Part shown: in pieces, positions 53,241 through 60,911 of the stretch | Numbering within the stretch: the stretch's first letter is position 1 | How the letters are laid out: the number at the start of each line of letters is the position of its first letter | Assembly (NCBI GenBank): GCA_944385445.1 | Contig: CALWXF010000004.1 | Location: 1 to 64,000 of the forward strand | DNA: 64,000 nucleotides | Direction: 5' to 3' | From: an uncultured Oscillospiraceae bacterium | GTDB lineage: Bacteria; Bacillota; Clostridia; Oscillospirales; Oscillospiraceae | The notes under the pieces: generated by a model | Database searches by the model: none | Told to the model about the DNA's origin: nothing | What the model saw: the letters and a program-made list of their open reading frames with translations, nothing else | Program-made: the position numbers and the translations under genes

Positions 53241-53778
53241 CAGGCTTGCCAGCCTGGTGGGGACGCTTCCCGCTGGGGGTTCCTTTTGCTCGGTCAAAAG
53301 GAACCAAAACCCGCTTAGGGCGTTCCCCCCTAAGGACCTCCCTAGGGTACTGGTTGGAACGTGCGCCTTCCTCCCTCCGGCCCTGGACGGTTCAGGTCAC
53401 ATAGATGGCGTAGACGTTCTGTGGGTGGTGCCTGCTCCTCTGTAGGATGGTACTTCTATTCCCAGGGCCTTACCCTGGTGTGCCGCTGTTCCCAGCGGTG
53501 GGAAGCCTGGCCCCCGGCGGCGGGAACGCCGCTTCTCCAGGGTAGGCCCTGGCAATCGAAGCGTGTACTATCAGAGGAGTCAACACGAACTGTAGAACAG
53601 CAAGCCATCTATGTGACCCCACCCGGGCCAGGGCCGAAATAAGAAGGACGCAGGTGCATCCAGTACCGCGGGGTGGATTCCACAAGGCGGGGGAAGGCCC
53701 CGCCTTTGGTGGGTCTTTGGTGACTTTCTGCCCAATCAGAAAGTCACCCTGCGGAGCAACTCCTGGCTGGCAAGCCTG
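53241..53778 (+). repeat. Family A repeat, copy 6 (chimeric, perfect terminal inverted repeats)
   Basis: 538 bp bounded by perfect 14-bp terminal inverted repeats, CAGGCTTGCCAGCC (53241-53254) and GGCTGGCAAGCCTG (53765-53778). The left end hairpin is GGTTCCTTTTG (53278-53288) with CAAAAGGAACC (53295-53305). After the start of the left arm, it switches near 53350 to inverted right-arm sequence (GGTCACATAGATGGC near 53395). The right arm occurs again in direct orientation (GCCATCTATGTGACC near 53604). The element is therefore almost palindromic. No flanking target duplication is evident. Confidence 0.9.
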
Positions 53779-53835
53779 AATTTGGAATAATAGAAGAACG
53801 GGCTACCTCAGTCCCTCGACTGAGATAGTCCAATT

Positions 53836-53851
53836 TGTTTCACGTGAAACA
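53836..53851. promoter_or_regulatory. parS site 1
   Basis: TGTTTCACGTGAAACA, a perfect 16-bp parS palindrome, 100 bp upstream of parA. It is a ParB loading site. Confidence 0.97.
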
Positions 53852-53876
53852 CCTATTTTTTCTTACACTGTGGTGG

Positions 53877-53905
53877 TTGAAAAAATCCTCACAAAACGGT
53901 ATAAT
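53877..53905 (+). promoter_or_regulatory. Promoter of parA-parB
   Basis: TTGAAA (53877-53882), 17 bp, TATAAT (53900-53905), just downstream of parS site 1. Confidence 0.8.
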
Positions 53906-53953
53906 CAAACACAGTTCTGTTTATCCTTTGAATGAAAAAAGGCGGGTTGTGTT

Positions 53954-54712
53954 ATGTCAAAAACCATTGCCATTGTTAACCAAAAAGGCGGAGTGGGAAA
54001 GACCACCACCTGTGTGAATCTTGCGGCCGCTCTGGGTCAACAGGGCCGCAAGGTGCTGGTGTGCGACTTCGACCCCCAGGGCAACGCCACCTCCGGGTTC
54101 GGTGTGGACAAGTCCCACTCTCCCAGCGTGTACGACGTGCTGCTGGGCAACGCCCCCATGTCCAAGGCCATTGTGTCCACCACCTGGGCGGACGTGGTGC
54201 CCTCCAACAAGGCCCTGTCCGGCGCCACCGTGGAGCTCATCGGCATGGACCGTCGGGAGTACCGGCTGAAGGATGCCCTGGAGGAAGTGAAGGACAACTA
54301 CGACTATATCTTCATCGACTGCCCCCCTTCCCTGGAGCTGCTCACCCTGGACTCCCTGTGCGCCGCCGACACCCTGCTGGTGCCCGTCCAGTGCGAGTAC
54401 TACGCCCTGGAAGGCCTCAGCGATCTGATGTACACCGTGCGTCTGGCCAAGCGGTCCCTGAACCCCAACCTGGATTTGGAGGGCGTGGTGCTCACCATGT
54501 ACGACGGGCGCACCAACCTGTCCATGCAGGTGGCGGAGGAGGTCAAGCGGTACTTCCCCGGCAAGGTGTACGCCAACGTCATCCCCCGCAATGTGCGCCT
54601 GTCTGAGGCCCCCAGCCACGGCAAGCCGGTGCTGGCCTACGACAAGTGGTCCCGAGGCGCCGAGGCCTATGAGGCCCTGGCGGAGGAGTTTCACAACAAG
54701 AACAAAGCCTGA
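53954..54712 (+). CDS. parA: Chromosome-partition ATPase ParA (Soj)
   Basis: 252 aa. A Walker-type ATPase that moves ParB-parS complexes and in Firmicutes also modulates DnaA. The deviant Walker A is NQKGGVGKTTTCVN, Walker A' is VLVCDFDPQGN, and Walker B is YIFIDCPPSL. AAAGGCGGG precedes the ATG. It is followed by parS site 2 and parB 47 bp later. Confidence 0.97.
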   Translation: MSKTIAIVNQKGGVGKTTTCVNLAAALGQQGRKVLVCDFDPQGNATSGFGVDKSHSPSVYDVLLGNAPMSKAIVSTTWADVVPSNKALSGATVELIGMDRREYRLKDALEEVKDNYDYIFIDCPPSLELLTLDSLCAADTLLVPVQCEYYALEGLSDLMYTVRLAKRSLNPNLDLEGVVLTMYDGRTNLSMQVAEEVKRYFPGKVYANVIPRNVRLSEAPSHGKPVLAYDKWSRGAEAYEALAEEFHNKNKA

Positions 54713-54728
54713 TGTTTCACGTGAAACA
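54713..54728. promoter_or_regulatory. parS site 2
   Basis: A second perfect TGTTTCACGTGAAACA, starting directly after the parA stop codon and before the parB ribosome site. Confidence 0.97.
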
Positions 54729-54759
54729 TCCCACGAAATAGAAAGGAAGGGATAGCCAC

Positions 54760-55644
54760 ATGGCAAAAGTCAAAGGCGGCTTAGGCCGGGGCCTGGGCGC
54801 CCTCATGGGAGACGCTGCCCTCCAGACCCAAGAGGCGGGGTCCGTCCAGCTGCCCATCTCCCAGGTGGAGCCGGGCCTGAACCAGCCCCGGAAGCGGTTT
54901 GACCAGGAGTCCCTGGCCGACCTGGCGGACTCCATCCGGGAGCACGGCATCATCCAGCCCCTCACCGTCCGCCGTCTCTCCACCGGATACTATCAGATCA
55001 TCGCCGGGGAACGCCGGTGGCGGGCCGCCAAGCAGGCGGGCCTCAGTGAGGTGCCCGTGGTCATCATTGAGGCGGACGACCGCAAGGTCATGGAGCTGGG
55101 CCTCATTGAGAACCTCCAGCGGGAGGACCTGAACCCCATGGAAGAAGCGGAGGGGTATCTGGTGCTTCTTACCGACTACGGCCTGACCCAGGAGGAGGTG
55201 GCCCGGCGGATGGGCAAGTCCCGCCCCGCCATTGCCAACGCCCTGCGTCTCACCTCCCTCCCCCCTGCCGTCCGGGAACAGCTGGCCCAGGGCATCCTGT
55301 CCGCCGGCCATGGCCGGGCGGTGCTCATGGTGGAGGGCGAGCAGGCCCAGACCGCCTTTGGCGCCTGGATCGCCGAACAGGGGCTGTCAGTGCGTCAGGC
55401 GGAGGCCGCCGCCAAGCACTTCACCCTGGAGCCCAAGGTGAAGAAGGAGAAGCCCACCAACGAGAACCAGATGTATATCGACCAGGCCCAGCAGCAGCTG
55501 GCCAGCCATCTGGGCCGTAAGGTGAAGATCACCAGCGGCAAGAAGAAGGGCCGCCTGGAGCTGGAGTTCTACAATGTGGACGATCTGAATAACCTGCTGG
55601 AGCAGCTCCAGCAGCTGCCGCATATGGAGCACACCCAGGAGTAA
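54760..55644 (+). CDS. parB: Chromosome-partition protein ParB (Spo0J)
   Basis: 294 aa. A CTP-dependent clamp that loads at parS and recruits SMC. The N-terminal ParA-stimulating segment is KGGLGRGLGALMG. ParB boxes are GLNQPRKRF and AGERRWRAAKQAG, with LIENLQREDLNPMEEAEGY. The helix-turn-helix is LTQEEVARRMGKSRPAIAN, and a C-terminal dimerisation domain follows. GAAAGGAAGGG precedes the ATG. It is co-transcribed with parA. Repeats B4 and A7 follow. Confidence 0.97.
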   Translation: MAKVKGGLGRGLGALMGDAALQTQEAGSVQLPISQVEPGLNQPRKRFDQESLADLADSIREHGIIQPLTVRRLSTGYYQIIAGERRWRAAKQAGLSEVPVVIIEADDRKVMELGLIENLQREDLNPMEEAEGYLVLLTDYGLTQEEVARRMGKSRPAIANALRLTSLPPAVREQLAQGILSAGHGRAVLMVEGEQAQTAFGAWIAEQGLSVRQAEAAAKHFTLEPKVKKEKPTNENQMYIDQAQQQLASHLGRKVKITSGKKKGRLELEFYNVDDLNNLLEQLQQLPHMEHTQE

Positions 55645-55657
55645 TATCAGCCCAAAC

Positions 55658-55747
55658 GCCTCCCTTGTGCAAAGGGAGGTGGCACGGCGTAAGCCGTGAC
55701 GGAGGGATTGTCTGCTGCATGGACACGTCAACCCCTCAGTCAGCCTG
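55658..55747 (+). repeat. Family B repeat, copy 4 (short, abuts A7)
   Basis: A minimal B unit: GCCTCCCTTGTGCAAAGGGAGG, a CACGGC/GCCGTG hairpin and GACGGAGGGATTG, then CAACCCCTCAGTCAGCCTGG. There it runs straight into the GGGGACGC end of repeat A7, as if the missing right half was replaced by the A element. Confidence 0.8.
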
Positions 55748-56301
55748 GCGGGGACGCTCCCCGCTGGGGGTTCCTTTTGCTCGGGCAAAAGGAACCAAAA
55801 CCCGCTTAGGGCGTTCCCCCCTAAGGACCTCCCTGGGGTACGAGGCTGGACCTGCGTCAAGTCTCGATTCGGCCCGTCACCCTTGCTGTGGCTCCTGTCA
55901 CTGCCACCACACCAGGCCACCCTGGGCAGCTGGCCCTATGGCTGGTGGTTTCCACCTCCGGGCCTACCTTGGAGCAGCGGCGTTCCCGCCACCGGAAGCC
56001 TGGCCCCCGTTAGCTGGAAACAGCGGCTCACCAGAGTAAGGCCCTGGCAATCGAAGAACAACCACACAGAGGAGTAGGCACGTTCGGTAGAAGTTCCACG
56101 CCATCTATGTGACCTCTCCAGGCCCAGGGCCGAAACAAGGAGGATGCAGGCACATCCAGTACCGCGGGGTGGATTCCACAAGGCGGGGGAAGGCCCCGCC
56201 TTTGGTGGGTCTTTGGTGACTTTCTGCCCACTCAGAAAGTCACCCCAGCGGAGCGTCCCCGGCTGGGGCGCTGGTCTGCGCCTGAGAAATGGTCGAAGGT
56301 C
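55748..56301 (+). repeat. Family A repeat, copy 7
   Basis: It starts at GCGGGGACGCTCCCCGCTGGGGG and has the left hairpin GGTTCCTTTTG/CAAAAGGAACC, the central GCGGCGTTCCCGCC, and GCCATCTATGTGACC near 56100. The right hairpin GTGACTTTCTG/CAGAAAGTCAC lies near 56210. It ends GAAATGGTCGAAGGTC, the inverted form of the left end of copy 5. It finishes about 50 bp before serS. Confidence 0.87.
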
Positions 56302-56351
56302 AAGCCTTCCATGATTCCATAAATACACCTGACAAAGGAGAAAAAGAGACC

Positions 56352-57653
56352 ATGTTAGACATTAAGTTTATCCGGGAAAACCCCGACGTTGTCAAAGAGA
56401 ACATCAAAAAGAAATTCCAGGACGCCAAGCTGCCCCTGGTGGACCAGGTCATTGAGCTGGACCGCCAGAACCGGGACGCCATGACCGAGGCCAACAACCT
56501 CCGGGCCTCCCGCAACTCCCTGTCCAAGCAGATCGGCATGCTCATGGGCCAGGCCAAGAAGGACCCCTCCAAGCTGGAGGAGGCCGAGGCCGTCAAGGCC
56601 CAGGTGAAGGCCAACGCCGACCGCCTGGCCGAGCTGGAGGAGCTGGAGGGCAAGCTGGCGGTGGAGATTCGCTCCATCCTGCTGAAGATCCCCAACATCA
56701 TCGACCCCTCCGTGCCCATCGGCGAGAGCGACGAGTTCAACGTGGAAGTGGAGCGGTTCGGCGAGCCCGCCACCCCCGACTTCGAGGTGCCCTACCACAC
56801 CGCCATCATGGAGTCCTTTGACGGCATCGACCTGGACTCCGCTGGCCGTGTGTCCGGCAACGGCTTCTACTACCTCATGGGCGACATTGCCCGGCTCCAC
56901 TCCGCTGTGCTGGCCTACGCCCGGGACTTCATGATCAACAAGGGCTTCACCTACTGCGTGCCTCCCTTCATGATCCACGGCAACGTGGTGGAGGGCGTCA
57001 TGAGCCAGACCGAGATGGACGCCATGATGTACAAGATTGAGGGCGAGGACCTGTACCTCATCGGCACCAGCGAGCACTCCATGATCGGCAAGTTCATCGA
57101 CCAGATCATCCCCGAGGCCTCCCTGCCCTACACCCTCACCTCCTACTCCCCCTGCTTCCGCAAGGAGAAGGGCGCCCACGGCATTGAGGAGCGCGGCGTG
57201 TACCGCATCCACCAGTTCGAGAAGCAGGAGATGGTGGTGGTGTGCAAGCCTGAGGAGTCCATGGAGTGGTACGAGAAGATGTGGCGTTACTCCGTGGAGC
57301 TGTTCCGCTCCCTGGACATCCCCGTCCGTCAGCTGGAGTGCTGCTCCGGCGACCTGGCCGACCTGAAGGTGAAGTCCTGCGACATCGAGGCCTGGTCCCC
57401 CCGTCAGCAGAAGTACTTCGAGGTGTGCTCCTGCTCCAACCTGGGCGACGCCCAGGCCCGCCGCCTGAAGATGCGTGTCAAGGGCGAGAACGGCATGTAC
57501 CTGCCCCACACCCTGAACAACACCGTGGTGGCTCCTCCCCGTATGCTCATCGCCTTCCTGGAGAACAACCTCCAGGCCGACGGCTCCGTCACCATCCCCG
57601 AGCCCCTGCGCCCCTACATGGGCGGCACCACCGTGCTCACCCCCAAGCACTGA
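56352..57653 (+). CDS. serS: Seryl-tRNA synthetase
   Basis: 433 aa. It charges tRNA-Ser. The N-terminal coiled-coil arm (about 30-100: NNLRASRNSLSKQIG and onwards) contacts the tRNA. The class II core has the motif 2 region YSPCFRKEKGAHGIEERGVY and motif 3 with NTVVAPPRMLIAFLENN. CAAAGGAG precedes the ATG at 56352. No T-box is seen in the short gap after repeat A7. mscL follows after 23 bp. Confidence 0.97.
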   Translation: MLDIKFIRENPDVVKENIKKKFQDAKLPLVDQVIELDRQNRDAMTEANNLRASRNSLSKQIGMLMGQAKKDPSKLEEAEAVKAQVKANADRLAELEELEGKLAVEIRSILLKIPNIIDPSVPIGESDEFNVEVERFGEPATPDFEVPYHTAIMESFDGIDLDSAGRVSGNGFYYLMGDIARLHSAVLAYARDFMINKGFTYCVPPFMIHGNVVEGVMSQTEMDAMMYKIEGEDLYLIGTSEHSMIGKFIDQIIPEASLPYTLTSYSPCFRKEKGAHGIEERGVYRIHQFEKQEMVVVCKPEESMEWYEKMWRYSVELFRSLDIPVRQLECCSGDLADLKVKSCDIEAWSPRQQKYFEVCSCSNLGDAQARRLKMRVKGENGMYLPHTLNNTVVAPPRMLIAFLENNLQADGSVTIPEPLRPYMGGTTVLTPKH

Positions 57654-57676
57654 GATACAATACGAGGTAAATACAG

Positions 57677-58060
57677 ATGAAAGCCTTTATTCGGGAATTC
57701 AAAACCTTTTTGAACCGGGGCAATGTGCTGGACCTGGCGGTGGGCGTCATCATCGGCGGCGCCTTCAAGTCCATCACCGACTCCCTCACCAACGACATCC
57801 TCATGCCCCTGCTGGGGCTGCTGGTCAATCGGGTGTCCTTCTCCGATCTGACCCTCACCCTGGGCTCCGCCACCATCGCCTATGGCAGCTTCATTGAGGC
57901 GGTGCTCAACTTCATCATCATGGCCTTCGCCGTGTTCTGTCTGGTGAAAGCCTTCAACCGCCTCCACCGGAAAAAGGAGGAGGCAGCCCCCGCCCCCAAG
58001 CCCTCCAAGGAGGAGCTGCTGCTGGCCGAGATTCGTGATCTGCTGAAGGAGGGCAAGTAA
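57677..58060 (+). CDS. mscL: Large-conductance mechanosensitive channel
   Basis: 127 aa. An emergency osmotic release channel. The N-terminal helix and TM1 pattern is FKTFLNRGNVLDLAVGVIIG, then GGAFKSITDSLTNDILMPLL, TM2 (LNFIIMAFAVFCLVKAFN) and a charged C-terminal helix. Its length is normal. Its stop codon shares one base with the start of the next gene (TAATG). Confidence 0.96.
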   Translation: MKAFIREFKTFLNRGNVLDLAVGVIIGGAFKSITDSLTNDILMPLLGLLVNRVSFSDLTLTLGSATIAYGSFIEAVLNFIIMAFAVFCLVKAFNRLHRKKEEAAPAPKPSKEELLLAEIRDLLKEGK

Positions 58061-58386
58061 TGGAGGAGCAAGAACAGGGCTACACCCCCGCCTCCTTTGA
58101 AAAGCGGGTGGCGGCCTGGATTGGCATTGGGTACATGCTCATGCTCATCGCCCTCATCACCTATACCATCGCCACCGCCCGCACTCTCCCCGGCACTGCC
58201 CCCCTGCTGGTGGTGCCCGTGGGGATCGGCGTGCCCTTCATCGCCGTTCATCGCCAGCGCCAGGGTACCGCCCCCGGCGGCCTGGTGGGCACCATTCTCA
58301 TCTGTGTGGTGTGTGTGGTGGCGGTGGTGCTGGGGCTGTGGCTGGGCGTGCCCGCCCTCATCGCCAACGTCACCACCCCCCTGTAA
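58060..58386 (+). CDS. Small membrane protein, unknown
   Basis: 108 aa with three hydrophobic segments (about 19-40, 46-60 and 74-99). I do not recognise the family. Its start overlaps the mscL stop by 1 nt and it ends 12 bp before rsmG, so it belongs to the serS-mscL-rsmG unit and is translated by coupling. Confidence 0.65.
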   Translation: MEEQEQGYTPASFEKRVAAWIGIGYMLMLIALITYTIATARTLPGTAPLLVVPVGIGVPFIAVHRQRQGTAPGGLVGTILICVVCVVAVVLGLWLGVPALIANVTTPL

Positions 58387-58398
58387 AGGAGCACGCCC

Positions 58399-59109
58399 AT
58401 GGAATCTCTCATTTCCACCGGCCTTGCCCAGCTGGACCTCCCCGCCTACCCGGCGGACGGAGCCGCAAAACTGGCAAAGTATGGTAATTTGTTAATTAAA
58501 CAAAACCAGGTGATGAACCTCACCGCCATCACCCAGCCCTTTGACGTGGCCACCCTGCACATGCTGGACTGTGCGCCCCTATTAAACTGCGGGCGGCTGG
58601 AGCATGCCAAGCTCATTGACGTGGGCACCGGGGCGGGCTTCCCCGGCATGGTGCTGAAAACCCTGTGCCCCACCCTGTCTCTCACCCTGCTGGACGGGCT
58701 GCAAAAGCGGCTTTCCTGGCTGGAGACGGTGGCGGAGGAGCTGGGGCTGGAGGATGTGACCACCCTCCACGCCCGGGCCGAGGAGGCGGGGCAAGACCCG
58801 GAGCTCCGGGAGCAGTTTGACTTTGCCACCGCCCGGGCGGTGGCGGACCTGGGGCTTCTGTGCGAGATGTGCCTGCCCTTTGTGAAGGTGGGGGGCCGTT
58901 TCCTGGCCATGAAGGGCCCGGAGTGCCAGGAGGAGCTGGACCGGGCGGCCAAGGCCATTTCCACCCTGGGGGGGATGCTCAAGGGCTGCTATGACTACCA
59001 GATTCCCCACACGGACATCACCCACCGGGTGGTGGTGGTGGAGAAGGTGGCCCCCTGCCCCGCCAAGTATCCGAGGCGTTGGGCGAAGATGCAGAAGACG
59101 CCGCTATAA
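58399..59109 (+). CDS. rsmG: 16S rRNA (guanine527-N7)-methyltransferase
   Basis: 236 aa. It methylates G527 of 16S rRNA with SAM. Family blocks are NQVMNLTAIT, the SAM loop LIDVGTGAGFPGMVL, LLDGLQKRLSWLE and FDFATARAVADL. AAAGGAGC precedes the ATG. In Firmicutes this gene typically neighbours noc/parA/parB near the replication origin, as it does here. Confidence 0.96.
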   Translation: MESLISTGLAQLDLPAYPADGAAKLAKYGNLLIKQNQVMNLTAITQPFDVATLHMLDCAPLLNCGRLEHAKLIDVGTGAGFPGMVLKTLCPTLSLTLLDGLQKRLSWLETVAEELGLEDVTTLHARAEEAGQDPELREQFDFATARAVADLGLLCEMCLPFVKVGGRFLAMKGPECQEELDRAAKAISTLGGMLKGCYDYQIPHTDITHRVVVVEKVAPCPAKYPRRWAKMQKTPL

Positions 59110-59117
59110 CGACAAAG

Positions 59118-59360
59118 TCAATCCCTCCGTCTCGTCGGTGCGGACTGTGTATCTCTCGCCTCGCCCCTGGGAGGCGGGGCAAGTCTCGCTCACGCCGTCG
59201 CACCTCCTCTCCCCACCGAACCCACTTATGCTGGGCTTCGGCGGGGGCCCCGTAATGCCGTGCCACCTCCCTTTGCACAAGGGAGGCTTAAGGGTGCGGC
59301 GCAGGAACAAGGCCCCCTTGTGTAAAGGGGGCTGTCACCGTAGGTGACTGGGGGATTGTC
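59118..59360 (-). repeat. Family B repeat, copy 5 (rearranged)
   Basis: An inverted long half (TCAATCCCTCC to CCTCCCTTTGCACAAGGGAGGC) is followed by about 24 bp and then GCCCCCTTGTGTAAAGGGGGC with TGACTGGGGGATTGTC. The outer hairpins lie in the middle, the reverse of copies 1 and 3. It is between rsmG and the MinD-like gene. Confidence 0.8.
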
Positions 59361-59412
59361 GTTTCCCCAACGCTTAGAACCTACACTTTGCTTCAATTTG
59401 TTTACAAAAAAC

Positions 59413-59441
59413 TTGCGGTATGAGACAATTCATGATATGAT
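59413..59441 (+). promoter_or_regulatory. Promoter of the MinD-like gene
   Basis: TTGCGG (59413-59418), 17 bp, TATGAT (59436-59441) with TGA before it. A second option uses TTTACA at 59401. Confidence 0.5.
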
Positions 59442-59467
59442 TTTCTTGTTGTGGAGGAGGTTAAGGC

Positions 59468-60202
59468 ATGGGAACATCGGTAATGGTCACATCTGGAAAG
59501 GGCGGAACGGGTAAGACCGCCCTGACTGCCGGCATCGCCTCCTGTCTGGCCGCCTTGGGCCGTCGGGTGCTGTGCATTGACGTGGACATCGGTCTGCGCA
59601 ATCTGGACATTGCCCTGGGCATGTCCGACCGGGCAGTGATGGACTTCTCCGACGTGATGGAGCACCGCTGTCCCCTGCTCACCGCAGCGGCAGAGCACCC
59701 CCAAATTCGAGGTCTCTTTCTCCTCACCGCCCCCCTGTCCCTCATCAACCTGGATTTGAAGGGATTTCGGGACGTGATCGACGAGGCCCGGGACTACTAC
59801 GACTTCATCTTTCTGGACTCTCCGGCAGGGCTGGGGGACGGGTTTCAGCTGGCCATGTACGCCGCCGACCGTGCCATTGTGGTCTCTGCCACCGAGCCCG
59901 CCGCCCTGCGGGATGCCCAACGGGCGGTGACCAAGCTCATGGGCCAGATTGAGGACATCCATCTGGTGGTCAACCGGGTAGAGCCCCGCATGATCGGCAA
60001 GCTGCGCACCACCATTGACGTCGCCATGGACACCGCCGGACTGCCCCTGCTGGGCATGGTGCCGGAGGACCCCCAAGTTACCCTGGCGGCGGCTCAGAGC
60101 GTCCCTCTGGTGCTGAAGACCTACAAGGGCGCTGCACCAGCTTATCTCAATATTGCCAAACGCCTGCTCGGCCAGCGGGTGCCCCTGCTGCACATCCGCT
60201 GA
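59468..60202 (+). CDS. MinD/ParA-superfamily ATPase
   Basis: 244 aa. The deviant Walker A is TSGKGGTGKTALTAG, Walker A' is VLCIDVDIGLRNLDI and Walker B is DFIFLDSPAGLG, the last two as in MinD. It ends ALPLLHIR-like (QRVPLLHIR), without the amphipathic membrane-targeting helix (KGFLxRL...) of classical MinD, and no minC or minE adjoins it. It could be a division-site MinD, a flagellar-type FlhG relative or an orphan. GGAGGAGG precedes the ATG. mgsA follows 26 bp later. Confidence 0.8.
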   Translation: MGTSVMVTSGKGGTGKTALTAGIASCLAALGRRVLCIDVDIGLRNLDIALGMSDRAVMDFSDVMEHRCPLLTAAAEHPQIRGLFLLTAPLSLINLDLKGFRDVIDEARDYYDFIFLDSPAGLGDGFQLAMYAADRAIVVSATEPAALRDAQRAVTKLMGQIEDIHLVVNRVEPRMIGKLRTTIDVAMDTAGLPLLGMVPEDPQVTLAAAQSVPLVLKTYKGAAPAYLNIAKRLLGQRVPLLHIR

Positions 60203-60228
60203 GCCCCCACAAGAAAGGAAGGATTCCC

Positions 60229-60642
60229 ATGAACATTGCTCTGATGAGTCACGACAACAAAAAGGAGCTGATGGTGCAGTTCTGCATCGCCTACTGCGGC
60301 ATCCTCTCCAAACATACCGTGTGCGCCACCAGCCGCACCGGCCGCCTGGTGGCCGAGGCCACCGGACTGCCCGTCCAGCTGTTTATGGCCCATGCCCACG
60401 GCGGCGCCCAACAGATCGGCGCCCGCATCGCCTACAACGAAATTGACATGGTGCTGTTTTTCAATGACCCCAATGCGGAGGATCTGGACCAGGACCTGCA
60501 CTATATCACCCGCCTGTGCGACCAGAACAATGTGCCCATTGCCACCAACGCCGCCACCGCCGAGATGCTCATCCACGGCCTGGCCCGGGGCGACCTGAAC
60601 TGGCGTGAGCTCATTAAGCCCTCCACCCCCCTGAAAGTTTAA
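60229..60642 (+). CDS. mgsA: Methylglyoxal synthase
   Basis: 137 aa. It converts dihydroxyacetone phosphate to methylglyoxal and phosphate, a glycolytic bypass under phosphate limitation. Family blocks are ALMSHDNKKELMVQFC, the phosphate loop ATSRTGRLV, GGAQQIGARIAYNEID and FFNDP with the catalytic Asp region. AAGAAAGGAAGG precedes the ATG. It is co-transcribed with the MinD-like gene. Confidence 0.94.
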   Translation: MNIALMSHDNKKELMVQFCIAYCGILSKHTVCATSRTGRLVAEATGLPVQLFMAHAHGGAQQIGARIAYNEIDMVLFFNDPNAEDLDQDLHYITRLCDQNNVPIATNAATAEMLIHGLARGDLNWRELIKPSTPLKV

Positions 60643-60646
60643 ACCT

Positions 60647-60687
60647 TCTGTGGAAAAGGCATTCTGCCTTTTCCACAGAGTCTTTTG
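60647..60687 (+). terminator. Terminator of mgsA
   Basis: CTGTGGAAAAGGCA (from 60648) pairs with TGCCTTTTCCACAG (60665-60678) around a 3-nt loop, then AGTCTTTTG. Confidence 0.88.
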
Positions 60688-60699
60688 CACCCTGCTGCG

Positions 60700-60880
60700 C
60701 GCAAAGTTCGGCCGCCAACACCGCGGCCGAATTCACACTTGCAGGGCGAGAAGTATGTTCTCCCGTGCGCATGTCCCGGGAGAACATGGATTTCAATTTC
60801 TTCGCAGCTGAAAGCTGCGAACTCTGCGAGGCCTTTGGAACGTCTGAGGTGTTGCCCAGGCAACACCTCTTTCCTTTGTC
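60700..60880 (+). promoter_or_regulatory. Four-hairpin attenuator-like leader of hisS
   Basis: Perfect stems: 60707-60715 with 60723-60731; 60755-60764 with 60778-60787; 60801-60809 with 60813-60821; 60846-60856 with 60859-60869. The last is followed by TTTCCTTTG, a terminator-like end about 40 bp before hisS. No T-box consensus (AGGGTGGnACCGCG) is present, and I know no leader family that matches. Confidence 0.55.
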
Positions 60881-60911
60881 TCCCATTCTAGCTGTAAGGA
60901 GTCCGATTCAC

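Noticed and set aside
60690-60911. T-box leader for hisS; also looked for one before serS
   Set aside because: No T-box consensus or specifier-loop landmarks; the serS gap is mostly repeat A7.
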